Notes: generated by a model from the sequence alone, not told the origin. Shown: positions 1 to 13,400, numbered from the stretch's first letter. The stretch: 64,000 nucleotides of DNA from Chionis minor (GCA_013398295.1 VZSF01011179.1:248001-312000); one strand, 5' to 3'. Numbers and translations: made by a program.

Positions 1-2204
1 AAACAAATAATACTCACTATGTTATTTCATATTCTGTACAGCTCAAGACTGTATTGTTAAATGCTTATTTCCAGACTAATGAATTTTAGATACCTGAGAG
101 CAAAAAAATGCCTTGGAACATGAATGGCAGTAGGGTGCATTTTCCACTATTTCTCCTTTTCAAACATATCTTTACACTTCACTTAAAAATGTAGAATGGG
201 AGCATAATACCTCATTCATTGCTAATAGCACTATGAATGAAAGGCTCTCAGAACATCTGTTCAATGATATTTAATGCATGGTCTAATAAGCATTGGCATT
301 TCCCACTCACAGATTTGTAGGAATTACATATGGGCTACAATTCTGTTGACAGATCCTTGCTCTTCTGGAAAGACTCTTTGCCCAGTCCTCGAGGCTTTAG
401 TTTAATTCCTTACTGACATTACCATATGCTCGCAACCCTGGCTAGTTAGGCTAAGCCAGGTTTGATCATGGCATTGGATACACATTGTCTAAATACCATA
501 CGGCATCAAAAGCCACTTCCCAAATTAACTGTTGCTAGGAGAGAAAGGACTGAGAGAAACACAGGAACGGAACATGAACCAAAATGAGCCAGACTAAGTC
601 TTTCAAAGCAAACAGAAACATTGGGGTTTCTTCAGAAAGCTAGCATTTATGAGGCATTATCATAGAGTTTATACAGTCATGTCTACAGCCTCTTCCCAGC
701 CACATTCCCTTTAACTCATAGCAGAGTTAATGCAGCTGTGACAGACAAAGAGCAAGGAAGCTCAGAAATCACATTCCTTATTCTTATCATACAACGGAGC
801 ATAAAACACACCTTGATTTTTTACAGTTCTGTACTTGGAGCTGCAAAGCACGTAAGTTAGTTTTAATTTGTGAATTAAATTAAAGTATACTCACTCCCTA
901 TTTAATCTTTTAAAATCCAGAAGGGGAAGTGATTTCAAAGTTTTACTTCAGGGTAGTGGAAGGACAAGCCATAGAGAAAGCTTTTCGAGGCTTATTCCTT
1001 GCATTTAAACATGCACGGAGACAAAAAGATGATACGAAATTTGTGCAGTATTAGTCACACTGAAGAGGTCCAAGATAATGACAATGCAAGAGCTAAGACA
1101 ACATCTGCGTGGAAAGAAACCTGACCCAGCATAAGCAATATCTTTCTTGGTTTGTAAAGCTCCCTGTGGACTTCATCCAACATACTTCGTAGATCTGCTC
1201 TTTCTATTCCCCCGCTACAAACTTGCACTCATCTCGTGCTGGCTGCCTTCTCTGCTCTCCACATAACCTCAGCACTTCTGCTACGCAAGCCAACTCCTCT
1301 ACAGTTCTTGCTATCTGGAGTAATCTTCCTCTATATCTACACCTGTAGAGCTCTTCTCCTCCCCCGTCCTCCCCCTCTGCAATTATTCAACTTCATGAAT
1401 GTTATTACACAGCCTTGCAGTTTTGAAACACAATTCAAACCAAGAAAAAAAGAAAACCTTCAGTGAAAATAAAGCCATTGGAAACAACGTGGTATTATCC
1501 AGCTTATGCAGCTGTATGTAGAAACGACTGAGCAGGAAAAACACAAGGATGAAAGCGTGAGTGTACGCAACTTTCAGAATGAGGAAAAGCTGAGAAATGA
1601 GCCAGCTGAAAGTCCTTACCAGACACAGGGACTGCTGCATTAATCTGCACTGCTCAATGCCTGTTATCCTGCGGGGCCCTGCATATCATTTTCAGAAAAG
1701 TCCCTTAGAAACTTTCACTAGATAAACACACCATTTAAATATCCGCAAACTATTCTGTATATTTAATACAGGAGATTTTTTTTTGATGGTGACTGGCTGC
1801 CTGAACAGCTTGGTACACGGCCATCCTGCTTCCTGCTCAGATTTGCAAATGATATGGCTGTCACCCTACAAGTGTGTCACCCACATTTACTGCTCACTGA
1901 CCAAATCTGGTTGGTCACTCAAATGCTGACAAATTGTTGAGGACTACATGGGCAATGGAGAGCATCCTACCTTTTGAGCAACAGTCACACTATACTTAGG
2001 TCAAGCCTAAAGTACAAGGAGAAAGCTTTGCACTTCCCCTCATCCATATGTGAGATTACCCTGCTGTGTTAATAATTTTCCCTGCTAACATTTTCTTGTG
2101 AGGTAGGACAATGTATTTTAGCATTGCCTAGCACAGCCACTCCCAGATCACGTGCTTTCTAAAGAGCAATGATAATTCTTTGTCATTTCAGGAAAATAAT
2201 TATA

Positions 2205-2249
2205 ATCTCTTTTCTTTTCTTTTTTTTTTGGGGGGGGGGGGAGGGGGGG
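2205..2249 (+). repeat. Pyrimidine tract followed by poly(G)
   Basis: A C/T-rich tract ending in ten T residues (2220-2229) changes abruptly to twelve G, one A and seven G (2230-2249). It is low-complexity DNA with a strong pyrimidine-to-purine switch on one strand. It is one of five plus-strand G runs of nine or more in the window. Confidence 0.9.
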
Positions 2250-2597
2250 CAATTAAAACAGGCAGTTACTTACTAGTTAAATATATACAAAGAATGCTAA
2301 AGTTGCACAATTAAGCAAATCAGAAAGCAACAGCCTAAATGACACTCCTCAGAACCAGGTTTGTGTAAATATCACATACCATTCCCCAAATAATACAGTA
2401 TTGTTCATTTTTGCTACAGCACCTTGTAACCCTGTGCATTTGTTAAATGAAGAGATCCCACAGAAATTATCCATAGGGAAGCACATGACAACCACTACTT
2501 ACACCTAATCTTCCGTACACGCTACAAAGCAACAGTGAAATTTTGGGGAGATAATTCTCTTGCATAGACACCTAATGAGCCACTTCAAACCTCTTAC

Positions 2598-2612
2598 CTG
2601 TTCATCAAAACA
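2598..2612 (-). other. Candidate 15-nt microexon
   Basis: On the minus strand a strong acceptor (pyrimidine tract TTTATTTTTTTCCACTTACAG) is followed by the 15 nt TGTTTTGATGAACAG and then a strong donor, CAG|GTAAGAG. The 15 nt equal five codons (CFDEQ in the frame starting at the first base) and would keep frame if skipped, as neuronal microexons do. I do not recognise the peptide or the gene. Vertebrate introns contain many decoy splice pairs, so this is a prediction only. Confidence 0.3.
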
Positions 2613-2916
2613 CTGTAAGTGGAAAAAAATAAATATCTAGTTCTTCTTAAGTCCTTCCTAAGGGAGCCAATATCATTGGAGAATATGAAATAATGCACCT
2701 AATAATGATGACCCGACAGTGGAGAGCAAGGTCCAAAAGTGAGGGGCACACAGCCAACTCAGCAAAGACCTGAGGAACCCAGTTGAGGTATCAGATCGCA
2801 TACACGTACTGATCTTTAACATGTCAAAGAGAAAAGTAACAGAAAATGTTGACAAACATCCCCCCAGTTCTGCCTACTTGTAACAAATCTGTTATTTCCC
2901 TGCTGTTCACTAAAAG

Positions 2917-2989
2917 CAATATAGATTAATAAAGACAATATAGATTAATAAAGACCTTAAAATATTAAAGATTAATAAAGAATAAATAA
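2917..2989. repeat. Short tandem repeat, 19-bp unit
   Basis: The unit CAATATAGATTAATAAAGA occurs twice head to tail (2917-2935 and 2936-2954) with no mismatch. A degenerate third copy follows (AAAGATTAATAAAGAATAAA). It is AT-rich and repeats ATTAATAAA, which includes an ATTAAT homeodomain-like core and an AATAAA polyadenylation-like hexamer. The repetition is probably local slippage. Confidence 0.85.
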
Positions 2990-5201
2990 AGTTCCAGAAA
3001 ACATCTAGATTATGAATAATTTTACACAACCAACCTTGGTAACAACAGTGGATTTTTACAAGTTAGCTTTGAATTCACAAAACTCATGTAAATGAATTAA
3101 AGTGTAGCCCCTGGTTTATTCCAAGCCACCAGGTATGAAAAGAATGGTAGAAACCTTAAATATTTGGTCACCAGGCTTTGCGTATTTTGTAAGCAGCAAG
3201 CATTTCCATAAGCCTATTAACCTCTTGACACAAAGGATCATTTATGGCATGCATGAAGCCTTTCCAATCCATGATTTTTTTCTTTGAAATTAAATTTAAA
3301 AATAACAACTAACAAAATGAAAGAAAGTGATACAGCAGTCTTTTTCCTTTACACTTGATAGCCATGTGGTGATCAGGATACAATAAAAAATGTTTTGCTT
3401 CACAGAGGTTGAGCAACTGGATGCCTTACAAGGACAGGTAAACATCAAGCCATTCCTAGCTAGAAGACCAAAATAAATTCCACAGCTGCAACAGTAAAAT
3501 CTGAGAAATGGAAAAAACACAAACACTTGCTGAATATTTCAGAGAAAGGGGATGGAAAAAAATAAAATCAATTGAAAATATGCCCTGGAAAGCCCATGGT
3601 AGTGTACAGAAATCAAAGTACTTGATTAAACATTTTGATTCAGCCTATTCCAATTGCTATTACTATATTGAAATATGTTTATTAGACAAGCTACAACTTC
3701 ACCACAGCTAAAATGAAGTGAAATGAATTCCTTCAGTCAGCACTACAACAGACACCTCGGCAGACTCTCATCTGCCCTGCAGCACAAATGTGCCACCAAG
3801 ACCTTGATCTTGCAAGAACCTATAAACATCCTGAAGCCGTAAGCTTAAGCAAATGTTCTCATGATAGCCTGGAGAACTGAAGGTAACTCAATAAAGCAAA
3901 TATGCTGGGTTTGCTACTTGGGCAGTGGGGAACTGTTTGTGTCACTCCAATTCAGGTGACTTTCCTCCCCAAAAATAAAATTGTCTTGCTTATAAGAAGA
4001 TACAAAGTTTCTGACAAAATAGAAGTCATAATCTTCCTAAAGCCAAAGTCTCGATGCCGTTAAAAAGGCAAGAGCAATTCAGCAGGCAAGGCAAAAATAC
4101 CAGTTCAATGGGGAATGAGAACACGAACAGGACTGAATATGCATGTCAGGTTTAAACACTACTTAAATCATTAGAAAATTGTAGAAAGGAGTGGCACGCA
4201 AGGAGGTTGTGTTCTCAAATAAAGATTTTAAATCTCTCTCAGTGTTTGTATTAGAGGTATGGATGTTAACCCCAAAACATGTAGCACCCCACAGAAGCAG
4301 AATGGCTCCTGCCAAAGGGGATGACTAAAACAGCCCACGGCACAGCTACCGTGTGCCTGGTATTTACTAAGGCACCTCTACGGGATCAACATCAGCTCTT
4401 GCTGCAAATACTGCCACAAGGGAAAGAAGAAAAGCGGGCAGCAGGACATATAGTCATGGCTACTATTAAAAATGTGAACAGAATGAAAACTGTGTGTAAA
4501 ATGGGGAAAAAAAGAAGTAAAACCAACAGTATTTTTAATTAGAATGTACTTTTAACAAAAAACCCAAAAGAAACACCTTCACAGCAAAACCTTCGCCGTG
4601 AACAGTGAAGAGATTCAACACTCATTTAAAAGTTTTATCTTCAACCATCTGTGACTTAACTGTTATTATTTTATAGTCGTATATCACTTATTGCTACATA
4701 CTGTGAGGAGTAGGGGAGGAGGGCTGGGGGAAAGACATTTAATGACAGTAAGCAGAGTACTTACTAATTTAAATAACTCCCAGAAATGTTCTTATCTACT
4801 GAACAAACATTCCAGTGTTTTAATTAAGTCAAGCAGACAGAGATCAAATAAGCATGTATATAGCAATTTAGGAGTAACTCACAGCAGTGTAAGACGCACT
4901 TTTGTTCCAGAGGCCAAGCTGAGCCTCTTTTCCCCCCCTTTAAGTTAGAGCACATGGGGGAAAACATTCTAGAAAACATGTTGCATGGAGGCTCTTTAAG
5001 CTACTTTGTTACTTACTCTAAAATTAAATGTTTACAGCATTTAATTCAGTAGATAAATCACTAGCAACACTATTATTTAAAAATAATTCTGCTGCTAGAG
5101 GGGCAGAGCATTCAGTAGTACACATTTCAAAGATTTAGTCAGAATTACCAACAACTGATCAAAAAGAAAAGTTAACACCGCAGGAATCAACGTCTACTTA
5201 C

Positions 5202-5270
5202 ACTGCTTCTGTCCATCAGTGCAAGAAGCTGGAGACCAGACTCAGCCGCAGTGGCCTCCCTGACACGGAT
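5202..5270 (-). other. Candidate 69-nt coding exon, gene not recognised
   Basis: On the minus strand, an acceptor ending TTGTGCAG at 5271 is followed by exactly 23 open codons. It ends at a donor AGT|GTAAGT with the first intron base at 5201. The predicted peptide begins IRVREATAAESGLQ and ends LLALMDRSS, a composition rich in A, E and L that looks more protein-like than most chance frames here. Both ends are phase 0. The acceptor pyrimidine tract is only moderate (TTTCTGGTTGTGCAG). I could not assign the peptide to a family, so a decoy exon remains the main alternative. Confidence 0.3.
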
Positions 5271-5864
5271 CTGCACAACCAGAAATTTCACAACGCCTTT
5301 GAACATGCATCATCAGGCTTTTGTAGGAAGAAGCTGTGCTGATTTGTTTCCTCAGAATCTCTCACTGCTACACATCCAACACTAGAATTACATACTAAAA
5401 CAGCAGGTGCAAAATACAAGGCTCAGATGGGCCATCAAATGGCCCTACCAGTCTGCCCATACAGAAGGCGAGGAAGCAAGGAGATCATGCCAAAATTCAG
5501 CTCTTCTTCCCTACTGTGCTTTTGTGCTTAACTAAAGACAAGGCAGGTTAGGTATGAGCATTGTGTGGGCTTATGAACAAGGAAGACCGACAGGCATGCC
5601 CATGCAGTTGCTGGACAACAGGTTACCTGATTAGAATAGGGCAGAGAGGGGAAGAATATCTGTTTCTGAGGTGGGCGGAATGAAAACATGAATTGGGCTT
5701 CCTGGACTTCATCCCCCCAACTATACTTCCGCCTTATATCCAAGACACTTAAACTCTGCTAAAGGTAATCCACAAGTAAATGCAGCAGCCCTAGATTGCT
5801 TCAGTATTCCTAAGCACTTTTGACGTTCTACATGAATTTGCTGTCTTAGCAAACATAATTTCTA

Positions 5865-5882
5865 TTTTTTTTTTTTTTTTTT
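5865..5882. repeat. Poly(T), 18 nt
   Basis: An uninterrupted run of 18 T. No SINE or LINE body is visible next to it, so it is recorded as a simple homopolymer. Confidence 0.9.
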
Positions 5883-8800
5883 AAAGAGAAAAGGTTTATC
5901 TTCAGAAAGCACAAGTGGAGTTAACACCTCATTGGTCACAACCTCTCATGACACCTTGAGTCTCAAGCTGAACTGATTCAACAAGCAACGCATTACAGAA
6001 GATAAATGTGGGTGGGTGCCTTTTACAGTGACTATTTCTCCATGTTATGGAAAAAAAAATTAACAGGCATTCTGAAACATGAGCAAAGAGCTGAAGGTGC
6101 AAAGAGGTTGCAATAAGATCATAGTCACAAGAGAATGGAGCAATGCCCATAAATGACAAAATAAGGAAAGGACAGAACAAGTATAGGTATAGAAATATTT
6201 TTTGAAGTAGCCTTCCAAATGATTTGTCCCTCATAATGCAGAGGAATGGAAGAATTTTCCATCCCAAAAGAATCTAAGAATATGACTTCAGTGGGAAACC
6301 AGGATAGGACAAAGAATAGTGTATTTCTTCCATTATTTGCCAGCACAGTTCTTTCCCCTTGAAAACAGCAAAGATCGTTTTGCAGAACTGCTCCATTACA
6401 TCACAAAATTGTTATGGAAAACTGCACTTCTTAGATATATGTCTACTCTCCCGTATCAACATAATAATTTCAGTTGAAACCAACACAGACAATCCATAAC
6501 CAGCAAATTTATGTCTTACAGCTGTCTTTATCACCAATTGTATAAATATCTGGGGCCTTTATTTCAAAACAGATTTTAAATACTTTGACTAGTCAATCAA
6601 AAAAATCTACCAGGAAAACACTCACTATATATAGACCAGTTTAAAACCCACAGCTCTGACAGATTTCACGGTGATTACGTAGAAAGCATCAAAATGCTGC
6701 AGAACTGGTTGGCTGTATACATCCAAAGAGGATTAAAAAAAGCCCAACAAATTACCGAATGCATTTGAAAAATGGAGGCTGGTGACTCATGAAGATACTT
6801 CATGTTTATGTTTAAGATTCAGTAGTGAAGAATAAGGACCCAAACTCTTTGCATTTAAGTCTAGGCTTAGGTAAAGGATTCAGAAGAGGAGGACAGAACC
6901 CGAGCAACAAAGAAAACACACATTGATGCCAAACAGTTTTCCCTGAGACCGTGAACTCAGGTTACATCAGAAAGAGCTACTAAATGCTCACTCTCTTAGA
7001 TGTTGACTCTCATTTTGTACTGGCTCTTCATTTAAATTCACCTACCCTCTTTTTAAGCTCCTAAATTCATGTGTTCGCATATTCCTCATTCTCAAGAAAA
7101 AGGAAAGCATGAATATAATTTTTAAAATCCCTCAAAGTTACACAAAAAACTTCAAGCAAGAGACCCAAGTGATCATCTTCTAATGTTTAAAACACAAAAG
7201 CTTGTACCACTCCCATTCCTAATAAGTATTTAGAAGTGTAAAATTAGCATTATTTTGAAAATGTTTAACTAAAAAGCTGTTGTGCAAATTAAATGGGAAG
7301 AAAAGACTATTTTAAATCTTCATATGTACAAACTTTACATACATCATCTTCACGATGGCTTTTGCTGGGTAACTTGTCTCATTTCCCTACAGTAGTTCTA
7401 ACCCTTTTTCTCTCAGTCATCATTGTTATAAGACAGGTTGCTATTCGGAAAAGAGGCAAATAAATTATATATCCCAGTAGGACCCCTGCAGTGGAAAGGA
7501 CCAATCAGCAACCATATAAGATAAGCATGTAAGTAGGCATAGAGATTATCTTGTGTGGGGAAATTTTCAGAGAACCAGAAAGAGGCAGAAGGAAAAAGCT
7601 AGAAACATGTCTTGGTAGAAAAAGAGAAAGGAAGAAGAGCTTTTATTGGATAAGGAAAAGAGAAGAGGTGGAAAATGAGGATTTTGAAGATTAAGGGTTA
7701 AAATAGGCAGCTTAAAAAAAGCATACAGAGAGTCAAGAAATAGCTACATGAGAAAACAGTAGCGGGTAATGAGGCAGCTCCTTCTGTCTAACCACCCAAA
7801 AGAGCAAGCTACGTGCTAAAGTGTAAGTCATAAAATGACTTCAGGGAGTTCGGCAGGTTCTAGTCTCTCACGTGCAAAGCAGGCATTTATGATGGGGAGC
7901 AGATTTAACTGTGAAGACTAAAGAGAAAGCCACAAAAATTATGACAGTGCTCAGTATTTCAGTGCTGAAGATACAGAAACCACTGAACAGAAAGGGAGCT
8001 AGAAAGCTCCTGGGAAGCCACTTGGACTACAATGATAAGAAAACACTTTAAGGGTAACAGGTCCTTCAGACAAAATGTAACACCACCTTCAGACATCAGA
8101 AACACCCAAGGCACACTGAGAGGAAGCTCTTCGTGGAAAGCCCAGTAATGTCTATCGAGCTGTCTACACGGCACTTCAGCATACCTGTGAATCTCATCCT
8201 CAACACACTGCCCACTGTCACACCAAAGTCTTCCCAAGGCTGAAAACAAACCAGATTTTCCCAGTCACAGTTGTGTTCTCCAGAAATTAGAAGTCAAGAC
8301 ACATGAACGGTCTCCTTAAAAACCTCCAAGGAAAAGAAAGGGTTGTTAAGTTTCTGAAGTAGTATTCATGCCTCTCTCTCCTCCTTCTCCCTCTCCATTC
8401 TGTGCCTAGGAGGCTTTTAAAATATTTTTCTCTGTGCAAATAAAAGAACTACCATTTGTATGAGACAGACAAGTGAGGAAAAAAAGGAAGTAAAGGCTTT
8501 GCTGTTTTTATAAAGGTAATGCATAGCATGAAAACAAATACAAACGTGAAATTGCACTGCCAGCTTGCAAACCTGCCATAACATTCCCCTGTTACCTCAG
8601 TCTTGATATGGAGGAAACACGATCTCTCCAAGGGACAGAAGGATCCAGTCCCAGCCAAATCAAACCTTCGTGAGCAAGAAGCTCCCGATTCACATGCTAA
8701 ATTATATGTAAAGATTTTATAATGTCAACTCCCAGGGACAGAGCTGAAACTGAAACACTTCATTTGAGACTCCCAAAGAGGAGATAACAATGTATTTCCC

Positions 8801-9631
8801 CCACCATCTCCAGCACACACCTATGTCTAATTGCTTCAATAAATTTTCTTTTCCAAACACACACACCAGAACAATCCTAACCAGAAGTGTCTTCTGCTGC
8901 TACAGGTTTTGCTCGCAGTATCTAAAAGCCATCATTGATTCAAATTCCACTAGTCGGTAATCCCCTTTTATCACTGTCTGAAATCAGTCTTAAATCTACA
9001 GAGTAGCACACAGCTATGGTCCACCAATCCCATTCAGACCCCCTACCCTCACTTTTTTTTTTTCCAAGGAGTCAGAAATGCAGTACATCTGGCTACCCCA
9101 GCATCAAGTCAATTACGATACCTGCAACGTTTAATCCAAAGGCTGAAAGCAATGACATTAAGGAATAAGAATTAATGACTGGGAAGGGTTGAGAGTTTTA
9201 CATTTTGATAACACTAACTTCAATCTCATTTGTTTCTAGAGGCTTGCTCTACGATCTCACTTTCCCTGTTCTAACCATTACATCGCATGCTTTTCTATAT
9301 GACTATAGCAACTCCAGGGCAGAACCCAAAAGCAAACAAGTCTTGGTACACAATCCTTCCCATCCTATCCTAGTTTTTAGGGGACACATATTTCATTGTA
9401 AATCTTAGTATGGGTGTGTAGGGAACTAACTAGTGTATTAGAGGATACCCAAAAAAAAAGGACATTTTACTAACCTGAAAGGCTTATTTTTCCAATCCAC
9501 TCTGCCTTTTTCTCTGTAGCGCTCATGAAAGCTCAGGGTTCAGTTTCTTTCAGATTCTCTAAAGGCAGGGCTAACTTGCTCGTAATCTGGGAGAACTCGT
9601 AGCACTGATAACTCTTTACCTCCTACCTGAA

Positions 9632-10220
9632 GAGAATTACTGAAGGCACTATCAAGTTTGCAGATGACACCAACTGGCAGAAGGTGGCAGGGAGGGGAAC
9701 AGTTGAATACATTTAGGGACAGGGGCTGTCATCCAGAGGGACCCAGACAGGCCGAGGGAAGGGGCCACCCAAAGCCCAGTGACGTTCATCAGGGCAGAAG
9801 GCAGAGCCCGGCCCCAGGGAGGACGAGCCGCGGCAGCCACACAGGCTGGTCCCTGCCTGCCTGGGGAGCTCTGCCCAAAGGACCCGGGGCCCGGTGGGCA
9901 GTGAGCTGGGCATCAGCCAGCACTGCCCCGGCAGCAGAGACGCCCAGCGGCCTCTCGGAATAGACCAACAGGGACACGGCTAGTAGCTTGTGGGAAGAGA
10001 GGGGTCATCCCCTCTGCTCAGCACTTGTTAGACTGTATCTGGAAGATTGTGTCCAGTCTTGTTGCTCCCCAGTAGAAGAAAGAGATGGATAAACTGTCAC
10101 AAGTTCAGCAGAGGGCCATCAAGATGGTCAGGGGCTGGAGCACCTGCCTTGTGAGGAGAGGCTGAGGGAGCTGGGCTGGTTCAGCCTGAAGAGGAGATGG
10201 GTTTGCACGTCCTAACAGCA
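9632..10220 (+). mobile_element. CR1 LINE fragment (ORF2 3' part), truncated by gap
   Basis: A non-LTR retrotransposon fragment in plus orientation. At 9651 the bases read IKFADDT, the reverse-transcriptase catalytic box in the FADD form used by CR1. Later parts match the C-terminal ORF2 region as I know it from bird CR1s: a stretch like CTGGAAGATTGTGTCCAGTC, then AGAGGGCCATCAAGATGGTC, then GGAGCACCTGCCTTGTGAGG, then GCTGAGGGAGCTGGGCTGGT. Homology stops at an assembly gap where the CR1 3' UTR should follow, and DNA after the gap is not CR1-like. The frame has many stops, so the copy is dead. The middle (9720-9960) is GC-rich with several CpGs. Confidence 0.9.
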
Positions 10221-10401
10221 NNNNNNNNNNNNNNNNNNNNNNNNNNNNNNNNNNNNNNNNNNNNNNNNNNNNNNNNNNNNNNNNNNNNNNNNNNNNNNNN
10301 NNNNNNNNNNNNNNNNNNNNNNNNNNNNNNNNNNNNNNNNNNNNNNNNNNNNNNNNNNNNNNNNNNNNNNNNNNNNNNNNNNNNNNNNNNNNNNNNNNNN
10401 N
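10221..10401. other. Assembly gap, 181 N
   Basis: A run of 181 N interrupts the CR1 copy. The left edge is CR1 sequence and the right edge is purine-rich low-complexity DNA. The gap probably hides the remaining CR1 3' part and perhaps a simple repeat; its true length is unknown. Confidence 0.98.
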
Positions 10402-10460
10402 GGAGGAGGGGAAGTGCGGGGAGGGAGAAGAAGAAGGAAAAAAAAAAAGCGAGCCAGCAA
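10402..10460 (+). repeat. Purine-rich low-complexity tract
   Basis: Almost pure G and A (GGAGGAGGGGAAG, then GGGGAGGGAGAAGAAGAAGG, then an A run) directly to the right of the gap. It probably contributed to the assembly break. Confidence 0.8.
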
Positions 10461-13400
10461 CAACAACAAAAAAATCCTTCATATCAATCCCCCATAGAAC
10501 AGGCAATTTTCAGAGGGATTTGTTCATAAACAGCTACAAGGACAGGAAAAGCAACATTGCCCTGGCCCTCTGACATCCAGGTTGATGTCTGTTAGGAGCA
10601 GCGTGCAGGCAGTTTTCAAAAGCCGCATTGCATAACTGCGTGGGGCTCAGCACCGGACAAAAGGGTGGGACTGGGAGCTCACAGGGAGTATTTGGACATA
10701 GTTTGAGAAAACAAATTTTCAAACAGGCATTATTAAAGAGGCCCCCAAACTTTATCAGCCTCAGGAGCAGCCGCTGTTTTATCCAGTCTAAACCAGAACA
10801 ACTTACTGATTGTGTTTGGTTTTTTTTCCTTTTCCTGGGAAGTGGAGGAATCAGTCTGGCACACTGATTCGTGGTGTTACTACACTGGCTTTCCTCAGCT
10901 GGAACATTCCTTCAGCATCCCATGAAGGGCCATTAAAAATACGTAAATCATGAGAACCATCTGTCCTCTGCAGAGAGGAGGGAAAGGGGAACTACAGTGG
11001 GTTTCCTTCTTGCTGGACAGTGTTGACCCCTTCCTGTTTGTGAGACCAGCCCACGTTATCCTGAGAGCTGAACACCTACATCCAATATACAACATTTTCT
11101 CTGTTTAGCTAAACTTTAAGTTGCATAGGAAGGCATAAATCTGATGCAACATGAAAAAAAAGACAGCATAATGGTATGGTGGGAGAACGGACAGCATCTG
11201 TGTCTACCTTTCCTAACAAACCTTGGTTTGGGGTTTTTTTTTTTTTTTTTTAAGGTTACACCATCTTCTTCCGCTTTAGTTGGAAGTTCCTTCAGGCTAA
11301 AAGCCGCTACATGCTAGTGAATATATCTTAAAAAAAAACCGAAACAATTTTGTAACTATTCCTTTAAGGGAAAAATTGGGTTTTCCATGAAAATTCACTC
11401 TTTACGACAGTGTCTGCTTTCAATTTTTCATTAAAACGACATTGAACTGAATTTTTATTTACACCAGCAGAACATTCTTCTGCCCTCTGAGAAAAGCTCT
11501 TTACTCCTCTGCTATCTCCAAAGCAGAGGAAGAGTAGGATGCAATTAAGCAGAGAGAAAGGTGATGTGATATACAGCCATAAATTAAAATGCATAAAAGA
11601 GGAGAAAATTAAGTACTTTTAAAAGTATCTTTTAAGAACAGTATGTTTTTGCTTTTAGATAGGCATCTAATCCTATGTGCCTCATCAGGAGGAAACACTA
11701 CTTGTCATCAAAGGAAGTTATTGTTCCCAGTTAATTAATGACTGTAACATGCCTTGGGATCTTGGAATGTAGAATATCATTGCTATTACACAATGCTAAG
11801 GTCTATTCAATCAGTTAAGTATTTCTATTAATGTGTATAACCCAAGTGTGTTGTGCTGTTTACTTTGAGCGTACCCTTTCCAAGCAATTTCACAATCTTC
11901 TCCCAAGCCTGCAAAATATAGTTTGCAAAATCTGCAAATAGCTATAAAAATATCAACCCCTATTGATCCTCAAATAAAATCCACATCCTACAAATCTTTA
12001 AAAATGCCACTGCTTACTCCAGCTATTCCTGCTAAAGGTAGGATTATCCAACAGGACGGAAGTACACAGCGTAACAGCATTTTGCAGAGAGAAAATATTT
12101 CTGTGATCCCCTGTCCTGAACACTGCTCTGGGGAACTTGCAGGGATGGATACAGCAATTTCCTCTCCAAGCGCTGCTCCTGCAGCAACCATTGCCCATGC
12201 ACACCTCTCCTTACTGCAAACAACTTCTCCTGACTTAACGAAGCAACGTGCTACATGTGAATATAATAGTCTTTTGCAGATTGGGGACCTAAAGGAGTCT
12301 CAGTCATTAAGCCAGAAAGCATGAATTCCTTTCTATATCAAAAGACATGCAGTGAAGATCCATGTTTTTTACTTAAGCTCAAAGGACATCATGGAAGATA
12401 ACATCTTTTCTGACTTAGAGTGTCGACTTCACAGGAAAAGAGCAAGTATTATATGCTGCAATATCTTCCTGATATACATACAGCCTTTACCTCATTGACA
12501 TCTTTACAATTTCACATTTTCTTTGATAATCATCTCTCTCTAACTCAGGGTTTGAAAGTGGGTTTTGTAACTTCTCCTTTAAGAACAAAGGGAGCTTAAA
12601 CCAAAACAAAACCATGTTTGTCATTGCTAAGTGGTGCTAGACGCACAGAAATATTATTTATGGCAACCAAAAAGATAAAGTGAATCAACACACACAGAGC
12701 ACGCATTTGAACCATTCAAGTTTGGCGATAGAGAAAATTATCTCAAAGGTTTAAGAAATAAAGGAAAACAACATATTTCTAGTCACAGATATAGAAATTT
12801 TCTCTTGTGCCTTAAGCATTTGCCAACAGAACAAATTGAAATTTGATTGCTAGAACCACACAGCAATAAAGAGTGTCCCAGTCAGAACCAGCATAAAACC
12901 ACAAATAAAAAGCAGTCCAGTGTGCCAAAGAGTGCCTGAAACCAGGAGGCAGCTAAAGCTTTTTATTTAGCAAAGATGAAAAAGGAAAAGTTCTGATGTG
13001 GTCGTCAGAGGGGAGCGCGTTTCACAGCCACTGGAAACACAGAACTGCCCTCCCAGAGCTTTCCAGTCCCACGCAAACAGCCTCGGCTTCTCACCGCAGC
13101 CCTGCACAGCAGCACCAGCTTCTGGCTTTAAGGTCAGGACAACAACTCTGATGCCAAAGAAACACTGCAAGCAAAAGCCCTGGCAGGAAGAACATAAAGG
13201 AGCAGCACTGAGAAGTTGCCCTCCCCTCCACATCTCCTGGTTGCAGAACACAAGATAGTTAGCAAGTTGGACATGTACTAAAAGTTTAGAAATGAATTTA
13301 ACTCTCTGAAGAAGCAACACGACGCACTTCCTCTGGCCCTACAGATGCAGACCCATAGAGCCCAACACTAGTGGGCTTTCAGACTGTGAACCTCAATTCT

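Larger units (their letters stand above)
1..9631. other. Unique noncoding AT-rich interval
   Basis: No coding gene is recognised. Open frames here are all under about 115 codons, lack family motifs and overlap on both strands, as expected by chance in AT-rich DNA. The interval holds a homopolymer tract near 2.2 kb, a 19-bp tandem repeat near 2.9 kb, a 7-bp hairpin (GGGCCAT/ATGGCCC, 5429-5445), a purine-rich patch at about 7560-7760, and two candidate minus-strand exons listed separately. It could be intronic or intergenic; the sequence alone does not decide. Confidence 0.7.

Noticed and set aside
1620..1668. 49-nt minus-strand splice pair (CGCAG acceptor, CTG|GTAAGG donor)
   Set aside because: The acceptor lacks a pyrimidine tract and phases do not fit the candidate exons upstream; too weak to list as a feature.
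9658..9977. Several overlapping open frames on both strands
   Set aside because: They lie inside the GC-rich part of the CR1 fragment and are by-products of its low stop content.
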